DNA from: Takakia lepidozioides
Lineage: Eukaryota; Streptophyta; Takakiopsida; Takakiales; Takakiaceae
Direction: 5' to 3'
Assembly: GCA_030704615.1 (NCBI GenBank)
Contig: CM060733.1
Location: forward strand, 17,236,001-17,300,000
Length of the DNA stretch: 64,000 nt
In this document: positions 22,658 to 34,563 of the stretch, in pieces
How the letters are laid out: each line of letters starts with the position of its first letter
Position numbering within the stretch: position 1 is the first letter of the stretch
Made by a program: the position numbers and the translations under genes
Notes under the pieces: generated by a model
The model's input: only the letters and a program-made list of their open reading frames with translations
Databases searched by the model: none
Told to the model about the DNA's origin: nothing

Positions 22658-25600
22658 TCATGACTGATTGTTCTGAGCGGGCTGAGTGCTTAGAGATATC
22701 CAAGTTTCCAAAGGGTTGTGCATCTGAGGTCTCCATGGCCTACTAGGATTTAATTTAGCTATTCTATGAATCATATGACCAGCAGGCCTATGCCTTAGAC
22801 AGGCCAAGATTGCGGGCTCAGTCTTATTTGGTCTTATGTATCTGTTGGTGTGTAGTCTCCCATCATGGCACTGATTGACAGATTTATGATTGTGGTGATG
22901 AGTTACACTATTCTGTATTGTTAGTACCAGTAGCATACAATCTGGTTGAGAGGGAGTCAACATCTGTGTAATCGCTGCAGACCATTGTATGTCAGGATTC
23001 TCCTTCATAGTAAACAAGTCATACATAAATTTGTGCAGCTTTTGAATTGGTACTTGAATTTGAACATCTTTCCCGTGTGGGGTGTTTCTGGCTACATTAG
23101 GTGTGTGGTTATTTCCTGGTTTTGGGTACTCCTGGATAAATTGCCACTCCCTTGATTCAGCTACGTTTTCTTGCACATTATGTTCATTGCTCCTGTTGAA
23201 AAGACTGGTGATTGGCATAGATTGACTGGTGATTAACTGGTGATTGACATAGATTGAACACATGCAGATTTTCATAATTTGAGCATTGTAGCGTTGTGGC
23301 AGCACTTTAAGTTTTGGAACGTAGCAACGAGTGGCATTTGCGAGCTTCAATACTGTGTGGATAAAGTATTGCCGCCGAATTACAAGGGGGGCTACCAGCA
23401 GGGAGTGCAAAAGCCTCATCAAGCTTTGAGCGTGACAGTTAACGTGGATTAATTTTATATAGCTTTTCAGTATTTGAGCAGTGTTATGTTCTGGCATCAT
23501 TGTAAGTATTTGATCATGGCAGAAGGTGACATTTGTGAGCTTTAATATTGTCGGAGTAGAGCACCGCCGCCGAGTTACATAGGAGGTTGACAGCAGGGGG
23601 TGCAGTACTCTGTTCATGCTTTGGGCATAGCAGTGATTAGTCATAGCAGGGTGATGCATATATTCCCATAGCCAGAAATCGTCACATTTCTTCATATGTC
23701 CATGTTCGGAGTTGGGATTTATACTCGCGTAGAGGGCATAGTACAATAGCATTATCGTGCACTGTGGTAGCATATTAAGTATTTGGGGGAGTTTCACCAA
23801 GACTGGAGAAGCGAGTTTGTTCCTATGCAAAGGTCCTGAGTGCACATTTATGCCCCTCTGTCTTACTGCAGCCGAATTCTGGGTTACTATTGTCTTAAGT
23901 TTTTGGTCATAGCAGCAGTTAACAATTGTGGCTTTTGATATCGCGTGACTATAACACGAAGTTCTATTTTCAGTTGGCATGAACAACAATGGATGTACTG
24001 GGACTTTCAGATCTTGAGCAATGGATTGTTGTACTATCTTTGTTGTGGCGTCTTGTGGCCTATGGCAGGTTATCTGGCATACGTTTCTGGTAATAATGGA
24101 GACTTTTTCTGCATTTGTGGGCGGTAGTGCATTGTGTTGCCCGAGTGTCCGTGTCATTTTCTTAGATAGTGCATCTGGTTTCTGGGTTGGCTCATGAATA
24201 CAACGCATAATTTGAGCTCCTGCCATTACTCTTATTTGTTAGCTGTTTGTTGTAGGCGTTTGTTTCTTGGCAGGGGGCTCAATTTGTTGTCGTGCCTCTG
24301 TTACTTGGTCCTGGATTGCAGCACACATTACAGTTAGTAATAGGCTTGAGCAGTGCACATTGAAGGCAACAGAGATAATTGTCATCTGTGGCATGGGCCC
24401 TTTCTTGTAGCATATCCTCTGGTTATCTTCTTTGATGATACTGATAGAGTCCCCGATCCAAGCCCATTCTAAGGCTTCAGCTGGCTGTGTTTTACCTTAG
24501 TTGGTGATTGTATTTGGCCACCGGGCCCAGAAGAGTCCTACCAGTGTGCTTCTATTATCTCTCAGTGATTTAATGCTTATAACTGTAAGGCAGTCCACCG
24601 AGAGCAAGCCTCTATATTTAGTGCCTTGGTGTCTACTTAGAGCCCCTCCACACAGCACAAAGATTACCAGTTTAGTAAAAGCTTGTTGCACGGGCAGAAT
24701 GGTTGCTCCTGCTTGGGGCTGCTTCATCAAAATTAGAGAATCAAAATTTCCCCTATTCAGAAATCCTAGGTTTGTATACAAAGGAATCTGCCCTATTGTA
24801 GTTAAGACCTGAGATACCATCACATTACGTTTTTGATCATAACAGCATGTGACAGTTTTGGATTTTGATATCGTGTTGGTGTAGCACATCGATTGATTTC
24901 CTAGTCGTATTAGCAGAAATGAACGCAATAAGACTTTCAGAGTTTTAGCAATGTATTGTTGTAATATCACATGGAGTTTTTTAGCATAGCACTGAATGGC
25001 ACTTGTGAATTTTGATAAGTTATGGATAGAACATTGCAATCGATTTTCAAGTAACGCTGAAGGCAGTGAGTGCAATAACACTTTCAAGCTTTGAGCACGG
25101 TAGAGATTAGTCATAACGGGGCAGTGCGTATACTTCCACAATCGAATAGCTTCATCCTTCTCCATATTTCTTTGTTCAGATCTGGGCTTATCAAGCCCAG
25201 AGTGATTACAGTATGATGATAGTAGAATGTACTGTGGCATCATATTAAGTTCCTGATAGTAGTAGTGAGTGCCAAGTATGGCCTTTGGTAGCGCATGGTT
25301 ATTGTGTGACGACCCAGTTTCGGGGTTAGGTGATAACACAGGGGGTGGTAAGGCTTTGAGGTAATTTGCACGGCAATGATTGACACTGGCAGAAGCATAT
25401 AGGGGTCTCCATACCATATAGTTTTGGGAGGCTCCTTGGTATATCCGAGTATCCATTAAAATAGACAGTTGATATGTGTTGGCATTCCCTCTAGAGTTGA
25501 CAATGGTAATGAGCAATTGCATTCTAGTGCTACCAGGCTGGGTAGTGAACTTAGCTTGGGCAGAGTTGAGTGCTGCGAGTGTGCCCTTCAGTATTCCGCG

Positions 25601-25921
25601 TTCAGCAAGTGACATGCGCTCCTGTTCTGTGTGATTTTGTGCTGCCAGTGTGCTCTTTGGCGTTTTCCCATTTATTATGACTTTGTGCTCAGTATGCAGC
25701 CATCTCTTGTTTTCCAGGAAACATATGTCTTCATCCATGTTTTCTCCTGCTGTTAAGCCTGGTGGTGGTGCACTCATCTTCCATAGCTTTGATTGCATGT
25801 CAGGTCTGTACCAGCCTGTGAGCGTCTTCTGGTTATTCTCTGCAATTAGCTAGTTTGCATTAGTGTTTTTGCTATGCATAATTGGTACACTGACTAGTGC
25901 ATATTGGTTCTGTGAACTCAT
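22658..25921 (-). pseudogene. Orphan repeat-containing long reading frame
   Basis: A minus-strand frame of about 1,088 codons from the ATG at 25919-25921 to a stop at 22658, interrupted only by a TAG near 25852, TAA at 24497-24499 and TAA at 24239-24241. No known domain is seen. The protein is rich in Asn, Gln, His, Leu, Cys and Thr. It has internal repeats of about 60 residues with a consensus like AQSL..LLHSL...L..R..CS...L, then a CY(D/A)(Q/K)KL motif, and a longer segment (LNMMPQ... and LNMLPQ...) occurring twice about 1.46 kb apart. No membrane segments or signal peptide are clear. At moderate GC such a long frame is unlikely by chance. It could be an unknown host gene or a retroelement accessory gene. 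Confidence 0.5.
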
Positions 25922-25969
25922 ACATGTTCATCAAAGAGGTAAATAGTTTTAAGACAATAATAATAATAA

Positions 25970-26715
25970 TAATGAATCTATTAGTCGGCGTCGACTTATC
26001 TTCGACTATAAACACAAAAAATCAGTTTGGGTTGAAGTTCACCAGAGAATGGGAAAAAAAAAAAAAAAAAAAAACTATTACTCGGCGCCGTCTTATCTTC
26101 AACTATGAACACAAAATAACAATTTGGATTTAAAGTTGGCATTGACTTTAACGATGGGAGGGAAAAAAAAACAAAAAAAACTATTAGTCGGCGCCGACTG
26201 ATCTTCGACTATGAACACAAAAAATCAGTTTGGGTTTAAGGTCGGCACCGACTTTAACCAAGGGAGGGAAAAATAAAATAAAAAACGGCGCCAACTTATC
26301 TGCGATTATGAACACAAAAAATCAGCTTGGGTTTAAAGTCGGCACCGACTATAACCAAAGGAAGAAATTAAAAATAAAATAAAATAAAACTATTAGTCGG
26401 CGCCATCTTATCCTCGATTATGAACCCCAAAAATCAGCTTAGGTTTAAAGTCGGCACTGACTTTAACCAAAGGAGCCAAAAAAAGAATTAATAAATTAAT
26501 AAATTAATAAAAACTATTAGTTGGCGCCGACTGTGAACTGGAACAATCAGCTTGGGTCTAAAGTCGGCACCGACTTTTAACAAAAGGAGCAAAGAAAAAA
26601 GAAAAAAGTAAAAACTATTAGTTGGCGCCGACTTATCTTCGATTATGAACACAAAAAACCAGCTTGGGTTTAAAGTCGGCACCAACTTTAACGATGGGAA
26701 CTTTATACCCATGAG
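25970..26715 (+). repeat. Left arm of an inverted palindromic-unit array
   Basis: About seven units of 100-125 bp: CTATTAGTCGGCGCCGACTT, then ATCTTCGACTATGAACACAA and a CAGYTTGGGTTTAAAG stretch, then GTCGGCACCGACTTTAACC and a poly-A spacer. Each unit has a perfect 14-bp palindrome AGTCGGCGCCGACT and a second near-palindrome. Confidence 0.92.
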
Positions 26716-26789
26716 CATGAGCAAAAATATTCATGAGCAAAGATAAAAACAACATTATTTGGATGAAATATAGTATTTGCTTTAGAATC

Positions 26790-27665
26790 TTGATTTACTC
26801 GGCGCCGACTTATAGGTTTTCTTTTTTTTTTAAAGAAAAAAGTGATTTTTTGTGTTCAAACTTGAATAAGTCGACGCCGATTTATAGTTTGTTTGGTTTT
26901 TTTTTTTCGGTTTTTTTGCTCCCATCGTTAAAGTCGGTGCCGACTTTAAACCGACACTGATTTTTTGTGTTCATAGTCGAAGATAAGTCGGCGCCGACTA
27001 ATAGTTTTTTTTTTTTTTTTTTTTTTTTCCCCTCCCATCATTAAAGTCGGTGCCGACTTTAAACACACAAGTCGAAGATAAGTCGGTGCCGACTTTTTTT
27101 TTTTTTAAAAATTTTTTTTTTTGTGTTTTTCTCCCATCGTTAAAGTTGGTGCCGACTTTAAACCCACATTGATTTTTTGTGTTCATAGTCGAAGATAAGT
27201 TGGCGCCGACTTATAGTTTTTTTTTTTTTTCCTCCCATCATTAAAGTCGGTGCCGACTTTAAACACACACTGGTTTTTTTATGTTCATAGTCAAAGATAA
27301 GTCGGTGCCGACTTATATATATATATATATATATATCTTTTTTGTGTTTTTCTCCCTTCGTTAAAGTCGGTGCCGACTTTAAACCCACACTGATTTTTTT
27401 TTCCTTGTCGAAGATAAGTCGGCGCCGACTTATAGGTTTTTCTCTTTCTTTCTTTATTTCTTTCCCTCTCTTTGATAAACTTTAACCCAAACTGATTTGT
27501 ATATTCTTAGTCGTCGGCACAGACTTCTAATTTATTTAGTTTAATATTCTGTTTTTTGCTTCTGATAAACTTTAACCCAAATTGATTTTTTGTGTTCATA
27601 ATCGGAGATAAGTCTGATACCCATACCACACCAACATTGGTCGGCACCGACTTATAATTTGCTTA
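26790..27665 (-). repeat. Right arm of the inverted array
   Basis: Seven to eight units of the same family in the opposite orientation (AAAGTCGGTGCCGACTTT, then TGTGTTCATAGTCGAAGATA and AAGTCGGCGCCGACTTATAG) with poly-T spacers and a (TA)n run near 27315-27335. Together with the left arm it forms a foldback of about 1.7 kb with its centre near 26750. Confidence 0.92.
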
Positions 27666-27895
27666 TTCCAATAAGTCTAAGATTAATATTTTGTCCACTA
27701 TCAGCTATCTAGTTGGTTCTGAGTCTAGAATTGCAGCGACAAACTTGCATTTCTGGTAGTATCCTCAATCAGTCCGCTAGTCTACAACTCGTAATAGAAC
27801 TAGGTATGTTTTTTTTTTGTTTAAGTCAAATACATTGCCTCCATAGGCCACTGATCTACGTCATCATGGACACTGAGCTTCTCTGTCTGGCCTAT

Positions 27896-28489
27896 CTATA
27901 TGGTCTCAGATCCGATGCCGGTAGAGAGGGCATGACCCATTAAGCTACACCCATGTGTCAAAGTATGGAGTGTGGAATGAATGGAGCACTCACTCAGTAT
28001 GCATACGGACTCTCCAGCTACTGGTGTCTCTAGGCAAATTGTGCATGGTTCCAATGCCCTTGTTTCCGCCGGCACAACAGACTCCGGAGCCGACTCTTCA
28101 ACGATGTCAATGGAAACACCAATCCAGTGCAAATCCTCCTCTTCATTAACCTCCATCTCCTCATCGTCACCTCCTTCCTCATCCTCCATCCCCACGTTTT
28201 CATCAGCGTCTGACTCCTCTAAATCAATGCTGCATTCCTCTTCAGCTGGAGCGTTCTCATTTTGCGACTGCATAAGCAACAAAGCCTCATATTCCTGCCT
28301 GACAACACACTCGGCGATATTGTCGAGATAAGGAGTCCACCACGATTCGGAAACAGGCATGTCCTCCCCGTCGCCCTCCACAGCACGGCTGCTGCTGCTT
28401 GCATCCACATTGGCAGCAGGCCTGTCTTCCCCGTCGCCCTCCATAGCACGGCTGCTGCCGCCTGCATCCACACTGGCAGCGTCCATCTT
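27896..28489 (-). CDS. Acidic protein with a partial RING-like motif
   Basis: About 197 residues starting at MDAASVDAGGSS (28489); the open frame extends further up to 28606. Two copies of a roughly 25-residue Asp-Ala-Ser-rich unit (SSRAMEGDGED.. and SSRAVEGDGED..) are followed by a Trp-containing segment and a long Glu/Asp tract. Near the C terminus CTICLETPVAGESVCILSEC resembles the start of a RING finger, but the later His/Cys pairs are missing. It may be a truncated RING E3 ligase copy, or the likeness may be chance. Confidence 0.4.
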   Translation of the reverse strand, partial: KMDAASVDAGGSSRAMEGDGEDRPAANVDASSSSRAVEGDGEDMPVSESWWTPYLDNIAECVVRQEYEALLLMQSQNENAPAEEECSIDLEESDADENVGMEDEEGGDDEEMEVNEEEDLHWIGVSIDIVEESAPESVVPAETRALEPCTICLETPVAGESVCILSECSIHSTLHTLTHGCSLMGHALSTGIGSETI

Positions 28490-29749
28490 AGCTAAACAGA
28501 CAAAATGACTAACAACAAACTTGATTTTGAGCTGCCAACACTGTGCCTGTAATCGTTGCAGACATTCCTTAACCAGCCAGCGCATAATCGGCGTCGTGAA
28601 TGACATAACCTAGCCGGCCCAAAACACCAGGAATCACTGTCTTTCGGATCTTACTTGTGCTCAAAAAATATATATATATATATTACAAACGGTCCAATTC
28701 CCGCGGTCCAATTCCCGCGGCCCTATTCCTGCGGCCTCATTCTCCTCTTATGCCTGTAATCGTTGCCGACTATGTAGGTTCGGCAGTTGCCGAACCTGCT
28801 TTTTCCGAACCGAGGGCAAACTTCTAGGCCACATTATGATGCAGCACCTCGCACTTTTTGACATGAAAAACAATTAAAATTAGGTCGAGGAAGGGCTAAA
28901 TTCCAGAAATATTCCCTAAAAATTCTCTGGTCATGCTTATATGTGCTCATGCTCATGCTCACCGCTCATTCAAAGTACACACCCCTTCTTTGTTTTGTAC
29001 GTGAGCTCCGCCCGTATGCAGATTGGGTTGTTGTCTGTCTTTGCTTGACAATACGCAACTTCGTAACCTTCTCGCCTACTCCACTATCTGATGGGAGCTG
29101 AGCCTCGTGCTTCCTTCGATCAGAACATTGTGCTATTCTCATGTATACTGCCCCTGGTTTCCATTCTTGTTGTCTCAAGTGCCTCAGCCTGCGGTTGTTC
29201 CGTTTGGCTTTGTGGTGTTTCTGTTGACCTAGCCATTGGCTGTTGGCTCTGCGGCCATTATGGGGTTTGCCGCGTTTAGCTCTGGCTTCTGGCCTTAGCA
29301 CGCCCTGCCATGGCGATAAGGCGTGTAGTGCACAACTTTCTTCATCAATTAAATTCGCTTGCATTTGACCCTGTATGTTCTTGCTATTTCCCTGGAAACG
29401 CTCATCAGCATCGCCTCCTTCCTCTGCACCTTTCGCATACACTCCGTTGTTTTGAAGTACAATGGCGCCGACTCTATATCTCGACCTCTCTCTCATGGAG
29501 TAGTCGCTGCGGGTTCTGCCACTCTGTTTAGCCATAACTAAGATATCGGGCTGTCTAAGAAATAATCAAGAAGCCTACTACTTTGCAGTTCTTGATAGTG
29601 GTTGGCCTAACTTAGCTATCTAGCGGGTGCATTAGAGAAGAAATTGAAATGGCTAAGTCCTACACAGCTACGGCATCAGCGTTACTTGGAGCCCTCGTGT
29701 AGCGCTTGAGACCACAGTCCACACTGTGAGTCGATTTATCCAACGGTTG
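28490..29749. other. Mostly noncoding spacer
   Basis: Contains a short (TA)n at 28671-28682 and three copies of a CAATTCCCGCGG-like word near 28690-28730. A 189-codon Arg/Gln-rich minus-strand ORF (28966-29535) is open but has no recognisable feature; I do not call it a gene. Confidence 0.4.
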
Positions 29750-32061
29750 TTGATAGTGCAGTGCCTAATCACAAATTGCTTGTGGGAAATTCGCACTCTA
29801 CTTCGCCCTTACAGGATTTCTCATCACCCGAAGCTCAAAGTTCAGAACCTCCTAGATCTCGGGCTCCTTCTACCCGTCTCAGAGATTATTTCATATTCAA
29901 CACTGAACATAGTCCAAGCAATTTTGACAAACCTAGCACTTTTGCAGAGGCAGCTTCCAACCCAGGTTGGATATAGGCCATGGAGCAGGAAATGACCTCA
30001 ATTTATCAGACAACACATGGTCCCTCACAGATTTAGAAGTCTTGTACTAGGGTAAGTGAATCGTGGTACCATGAGTGGCGACTGACAGAGGGCAACTTGC
30101 CCAAGGTGCTGGTCTTGAGTCACAGCTCTGCGCCTGTGGGGGCAGGGGCATGGATAGCTAAAGAAGCAGGGATAGAGTGCAATGCTGGTGAATTGGCCAT
30201 GAGTGGTCCGGTTGGTGAGAGAATGCCAGCAGGGGTACCCCATCAACCTGAAGATAAAAGTACAACAGTTGGTGAGGCTTGAGATCATGTGCAACAAGGC
30301 ATTGTAAAGTGAAGAGTACATACCTGGGAATGGGTTTGCATTAACATGATATGACATTGAGTAGGTGTGGCTAGGCTGATTGCAGTGGCACGCTTTGATG
30401 TGGTAGATGCGTGGGGTTTCGGGATATATCTGTAAAACACAACACTTTATATCAGTGGGGGTGGGGGTAGATACAATAGTGGTGGGCAAGTGATCAACAT
30501 CTGCTGCTTGGTAGGGCAACTTCATAGCCTCAAAGGCGTGCTGTTGAGCCCATGTGTGAGATACAACAGCAGAAAGTAAAGAGTAAGCACGAACATGTGA
30601 CAGGGTGTGTGACCAGTAATCAGAGAGACATTGAATGGTCAGAAAATGCAGGCAAAACTTGGCCCATTGACACCAAATGGGTGTACAAAGTGAAGGAAGG
30701 AACTGTAGGACAACCTCTCAAATTGACAGCCAGAATTGTGGCAAAGGGGTATGAACAACGTGCAGGCATAGATTATGACGAAACTTTTGCCCCAGTGGCG
30801 AGATGGAGCACCATTCGAGGTATAATCATTGCTCTGGCTGCTAGCAACAAATGGGACATTCTTCACATGGATGTGAAGACAACGTTTTTAAATGGCGACC
30901 TAAAGGAAGAAGTTTACATTCTTCAACCTCCAGGTTTCGTGGTTGCGGGCGCTGAGCACAAGGTTTGCAGGCTTCATAAGGTACTCTATGGCCTTCGACA
31001 AGCCTCGAGAGCCTGGTATGACAAATTCGACACTTACCTTCGTTCACAAGGTTTAACATTAAATTGTCATTCTGATCCCAACCTTTACTATCTCTACGAG
31101 AATGGTCTCCTCTTACTTCTTGTTATCTATGTCGATGACTTACTTCTCACAGCCAGCCATACGTCAAAGAATTAGTTGGCTTCGAGAACAATTGTCAAGC
31201 AGATTCGCCATGTCTCTTTTAGGTCTACTCAACCATTTCGTCTATCTTGGCGTTGAGTTACATTGTGGCTCCTGGGGTATCCTTATGTCTCACAGGAAGT
31301 TCATCATGAAATGTCTTGCGGACGTTGGTATGTCCCATTGTAGTCCTTCGACCCCTACTCCCTTACCCGAAGGACTCAAACTTTCTCTTGACATGTCTGC
31401 CCCGCTTGTTGATCCCACCGAGTACCGATGTTTAGTTGGAAATTGCTCCACATCACCCACACACGACCAGGCATATGTTTTGCAGTGGGGCTTGTTTCTC
31501 GGTACATGCAATCCCCTCAACAACCTCACCTGGATGCTGCCAAACATGTATTTTGATATCTACAGGGCACCATCGACCTTGTTGTCGTTTATCGAAGGGG
31601 GGAATCGTCTGTCCCAAACGGTTATGTCGACTCCGACTACGCTGGTGACCTAGATGGGAGAAAATCCACCACAGGGTACGTTGTTACTCTTGGCAATGGC
31701 CCAATTTCATGGAGAACAAAAAGCAGGGTTGTGTAGCTAAGTCTTCTACAGAGGCAGAATATATGGCCCTATCGGAAGCAGCTTGTGAAGCCATTTGGAT
31801 CAGAAGGTTGCTTAGTGAAATCAAGGCCAGAAATGATTCACCAGTGCTCATCAGCTGTGACAACCAAAGTTCTATAAAGATGGCCTTGAATTCAATCCCC
31901 CCAGACCGGACTAAGCACATTGATGTGGCACATCATTTCATCAGAGAAACGCAAAAGGAAGGAAAGACAGAACTGGCATACATTCCAACGAGAGACCGGA
32001 TCGCTGACATATTCACAAACCGTTGGGCCGAATTCACTTCATGCGACTTAGAGATAAATTG
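29750..32061 (+). pseudogene. Element E: Ty1/copia pol (RT and RNase H)
   Basis: 29750-30045 is the linker before RT, with AEAASNPGW and an in-frame TAG just before AMEQEM. An insertion of about 600 bp follows (30046-30640). RT resumes at 30641 with [43 protein letters not shown] and catalytic YVDDLLL (31128-31148), where DVKTAFLNG is the usual form. After frameshifts near 31170 and 31650 the RNase H follows with STEAEYMALSEAACEAIW (about 31744-31797). Copia elements place integrase before RT, and that part is missing. The copy is dead. Confidence 0.88.
30046..30640. mobile_element. ~600-bp unidentified insertion in element E
   Basis: It interrupts the conserved copia stretch between the AMEQEM region and DTKWVYK. 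It contains GCATGGATAGCTAAAGAAGC, resembling part of the dispersed repeat family at 42-48 kb. Terminal repeats were not resolved. Confidence 0.5.
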
Positions 32062-32315
32062 AGCCTGGTGGACATGTCGGCGATAATCTTCAAGTGAATT
32101 TTTCTGCTTTGCATCTTCTCTCCTCGATTTCTTCTCTGTTAATTCTTCTCTTTCGTCATCCTAGCATGGTGTGACTAGTCACTGTCACAAGAACGTCGTT
32201 TTCTAATTCATAGTGGTCATACTCTTTTCACAACGTTAGTCTCTTCAATTTCGATCCATGTGTCAAAGCTCATACTGTAGAAGGAACTCAGGTTTTTTTG
32301 TGAACTGAAGTTAGG

Positions 32316-32327
32316 TGCAAGGGGGGG
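32316..32327 (+). other. Polypurine tract of element E
   Basis: TGCAAGGGGGGG immediately before TGTAGGATTC, about 255 bp after the RNase H stop, as expected for copia. Confidence 0.7.
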
Positions 32328-32575
32328 TGTAGGATTCATACACCTGACTTCGGGTACAAGGAGTTAGTTTTGTAGGTACAGACCCTTCAGTTTGGGTAGG
32401 TCTGTAGTTCAACGGAAGGGTCATGATTATTAGTAGCTGGTGGTTCCCAGCCAAACTGTATATCTCCCAGCTCGTTAATCTAAGACTGACAGTTGCGCTG
32501 ATAACTTTTCTATGTCCTTCAATTGTGTCTTTACAGTGCATTATGGACGTTGACACTCACAGTAAAACGGTTTTG
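32328..32575 (+). repeat. 3' LTR of element E (end approximate)
   Basis: Begins TGTAGGATTCATACACC after the polypurine tract. The end is placed near a CACTCACA at about 32567-32575 but is not proven, because no 5' LTR is in the window. Confidence 0.55.
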
Positions 32576-34563
32576 TTGCCCAGCGTTGCACCCGCTCCCC
32601 CGCGTACGAGCGCAGCGCAACGATGGACAACCCAAAACTAGAGTATAGTTTCACTATTTATTGAAAGTTGACGGAAAACGATATGGGATATATATGAGAA
32701 TGATAGTGTTTTATTTGCATACTCCTGCAAGTCGGCAAAGCTTCCCAATCAGTTTTTTTTTTTTTTTTTTTTTTTTTTCTCCCTTTGCTTTTTACCCCCC
32801 AGTCTGACTGATCAATGAATATGTTTTTGTGTTTGCTCATGGTACTGAAAATCCCAAATAGCCCTATAATCGCAGCTTCCAAGGTCCATGCCATCAATGT
32901 CCAAATTGGTTGTAGTCTCTGACGGATTGGAGATGAAAGTGGGTAAGAGGAGGGAGAGAGTGGAGAGGGTGACATGAGCAATAAGAGGTCCATTGGAAGC
33001 TTTGAGAGCAACAAGAGAAAGATTTGGAATAGTGGACATTTGGAAAGGGAAGAGGGTATAAGTTAGGGGTTGTTGTTGATGGAGGTCACTCAAGGGGGGG
33101 GTTTCACTATATGTATTTTTTTCATATCACTTGCGTACAAAGGTATATTTTACTAGGCTAAATTTTTAAAAATTTGTATTTTTTTCCACCCTATCTTTAG
33201 GTAATATTGTAAAACCCTTTGTTTCTAACACCCCATTTTCTTTATAATTTTTTTTGCAACAATTAGTTAGACCCCATTTTAAATTATCCTTTTAAATAAT
33301 TGCAAAATTTCAAAGCATGTACACAAACAAGTACATTCCATATAACATAAGTCAAATGCCAGACCCAAGAAAATGTTTAATTTTCATTAGCCACGAACTC
33401 ATTCAAAGCCGAAGCATCACTTGGATCTAAAGAATACAAGTGTTGAGATGGTTCAAATGCCATAGTCACTGTTGAGATTATGGTATCAACATCAATCGAG
33501 TGTGTATCACTAGAATCATATTTGAACTTCAGGTGACCTCTACCTGATTTCATCTTGATAGATTACAACTGGATGAAATATGAGAAACTTCACAAGGATG
33601 GATACATTATATTGTAGATAAAACCCTTTATTACATTAAATTTTTAAGGAAAACTCTGGATTTTTTGGGATTCATTTTCTAAAAGAACTGGGTGAAAGGA
33701 TATTGCCTTACCATATTTTCTAAGTAAATTTTCTCTAAATTTACTTCAAAAAAATAAATTGCACCCTATATTTATTCTCACTTGGTTTTGAAAATCTTTA
33801 GCCAAAATGAGGATTCTGGAGAGAATTGGAACAATGACACAGCAGACGTACCAAATGCTAAGAGAGCTTTGAACAGATAGTTACCTCTCACCCTATTTTT
33901 ATCTTTTGAATGAACATATGTAAAACTGTGAAAAGTTCCGTAATTCACTCATGTATTCAATTTAGAGGTTGGTGCGCAACTCTACATCGTTTTTCGAGTT
34001 TATTGAAACGTCAGGCACTCGTTAGCCCAGTTTTCAGATGTATAATGAGAACATCACATCCTTCATTGAGTTGGGTTGTCTTGAAAGCAAGAAAGCAACT
34101 ACCTCAAGAATAAATTTTGGTTTTTTTTTTGTTTTTCTTAGTAGGTGCACTACGTGTCTGCATCAGGATGGTCATGCGAGACTGATTGCCTAAATTGTCC
34201 TGGACGGCCGAGATCTAGGGTTTGGAACGGCAAGGGGTCTGGCTGCCACTACTCCCGCCTCTAATCTCCCTTCCCGTGGTTTCTTCTTTCTCTCGCATGT
34301 TGCCTCGCGCGCGTTGCTTGCAGGTTGCCGTTGGCGTTGTGATCGTGCTGGAGGTGCTCGTTGTGTGAGATTCTCTTGCAGGGTACCGTTGCGGTCGGCT
34401 TGCCGTCCGCTTGAGCTTGTCGTCTTCTTGAATCCTTGGCACTTCAGGCTACAAAACTGTTGGCCTTTGTTTGCTTTCATCTTTCTATTGCCTTGCATTG
34501 TTGAGCATTGGGGCTCGGAGTGAGCTTGGCTTGAACAAAGGTGGCTGCTGTCAGTGAGGTGTT
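32576..34563. other. AT-rich intergenic region
   Basis: No gene seen. A poly-T tract lies at about 32753-32778. Much of 33100-33900 is AT-rich. 34200-34560 is more GC-rich and could be leader sequence of the piggyBac-like gene that follows. Confidence 0.5.

Noticed and set aside
25970-27665. CRISPR-like array of regularly spaced palindromic repeats
   Set aside because: The repeats diverge, spacers are poly-A/T, orientation flips at the centre, there are no cas genes and the context is a plant nucleus. The same applies to 40235-41360.
28966-29535. 189-codon Arg/Gln-rich minus-strand ORF
   Set aside because: No recognisable motif, no neighbour that fits and no repeat copy; it may be chance.
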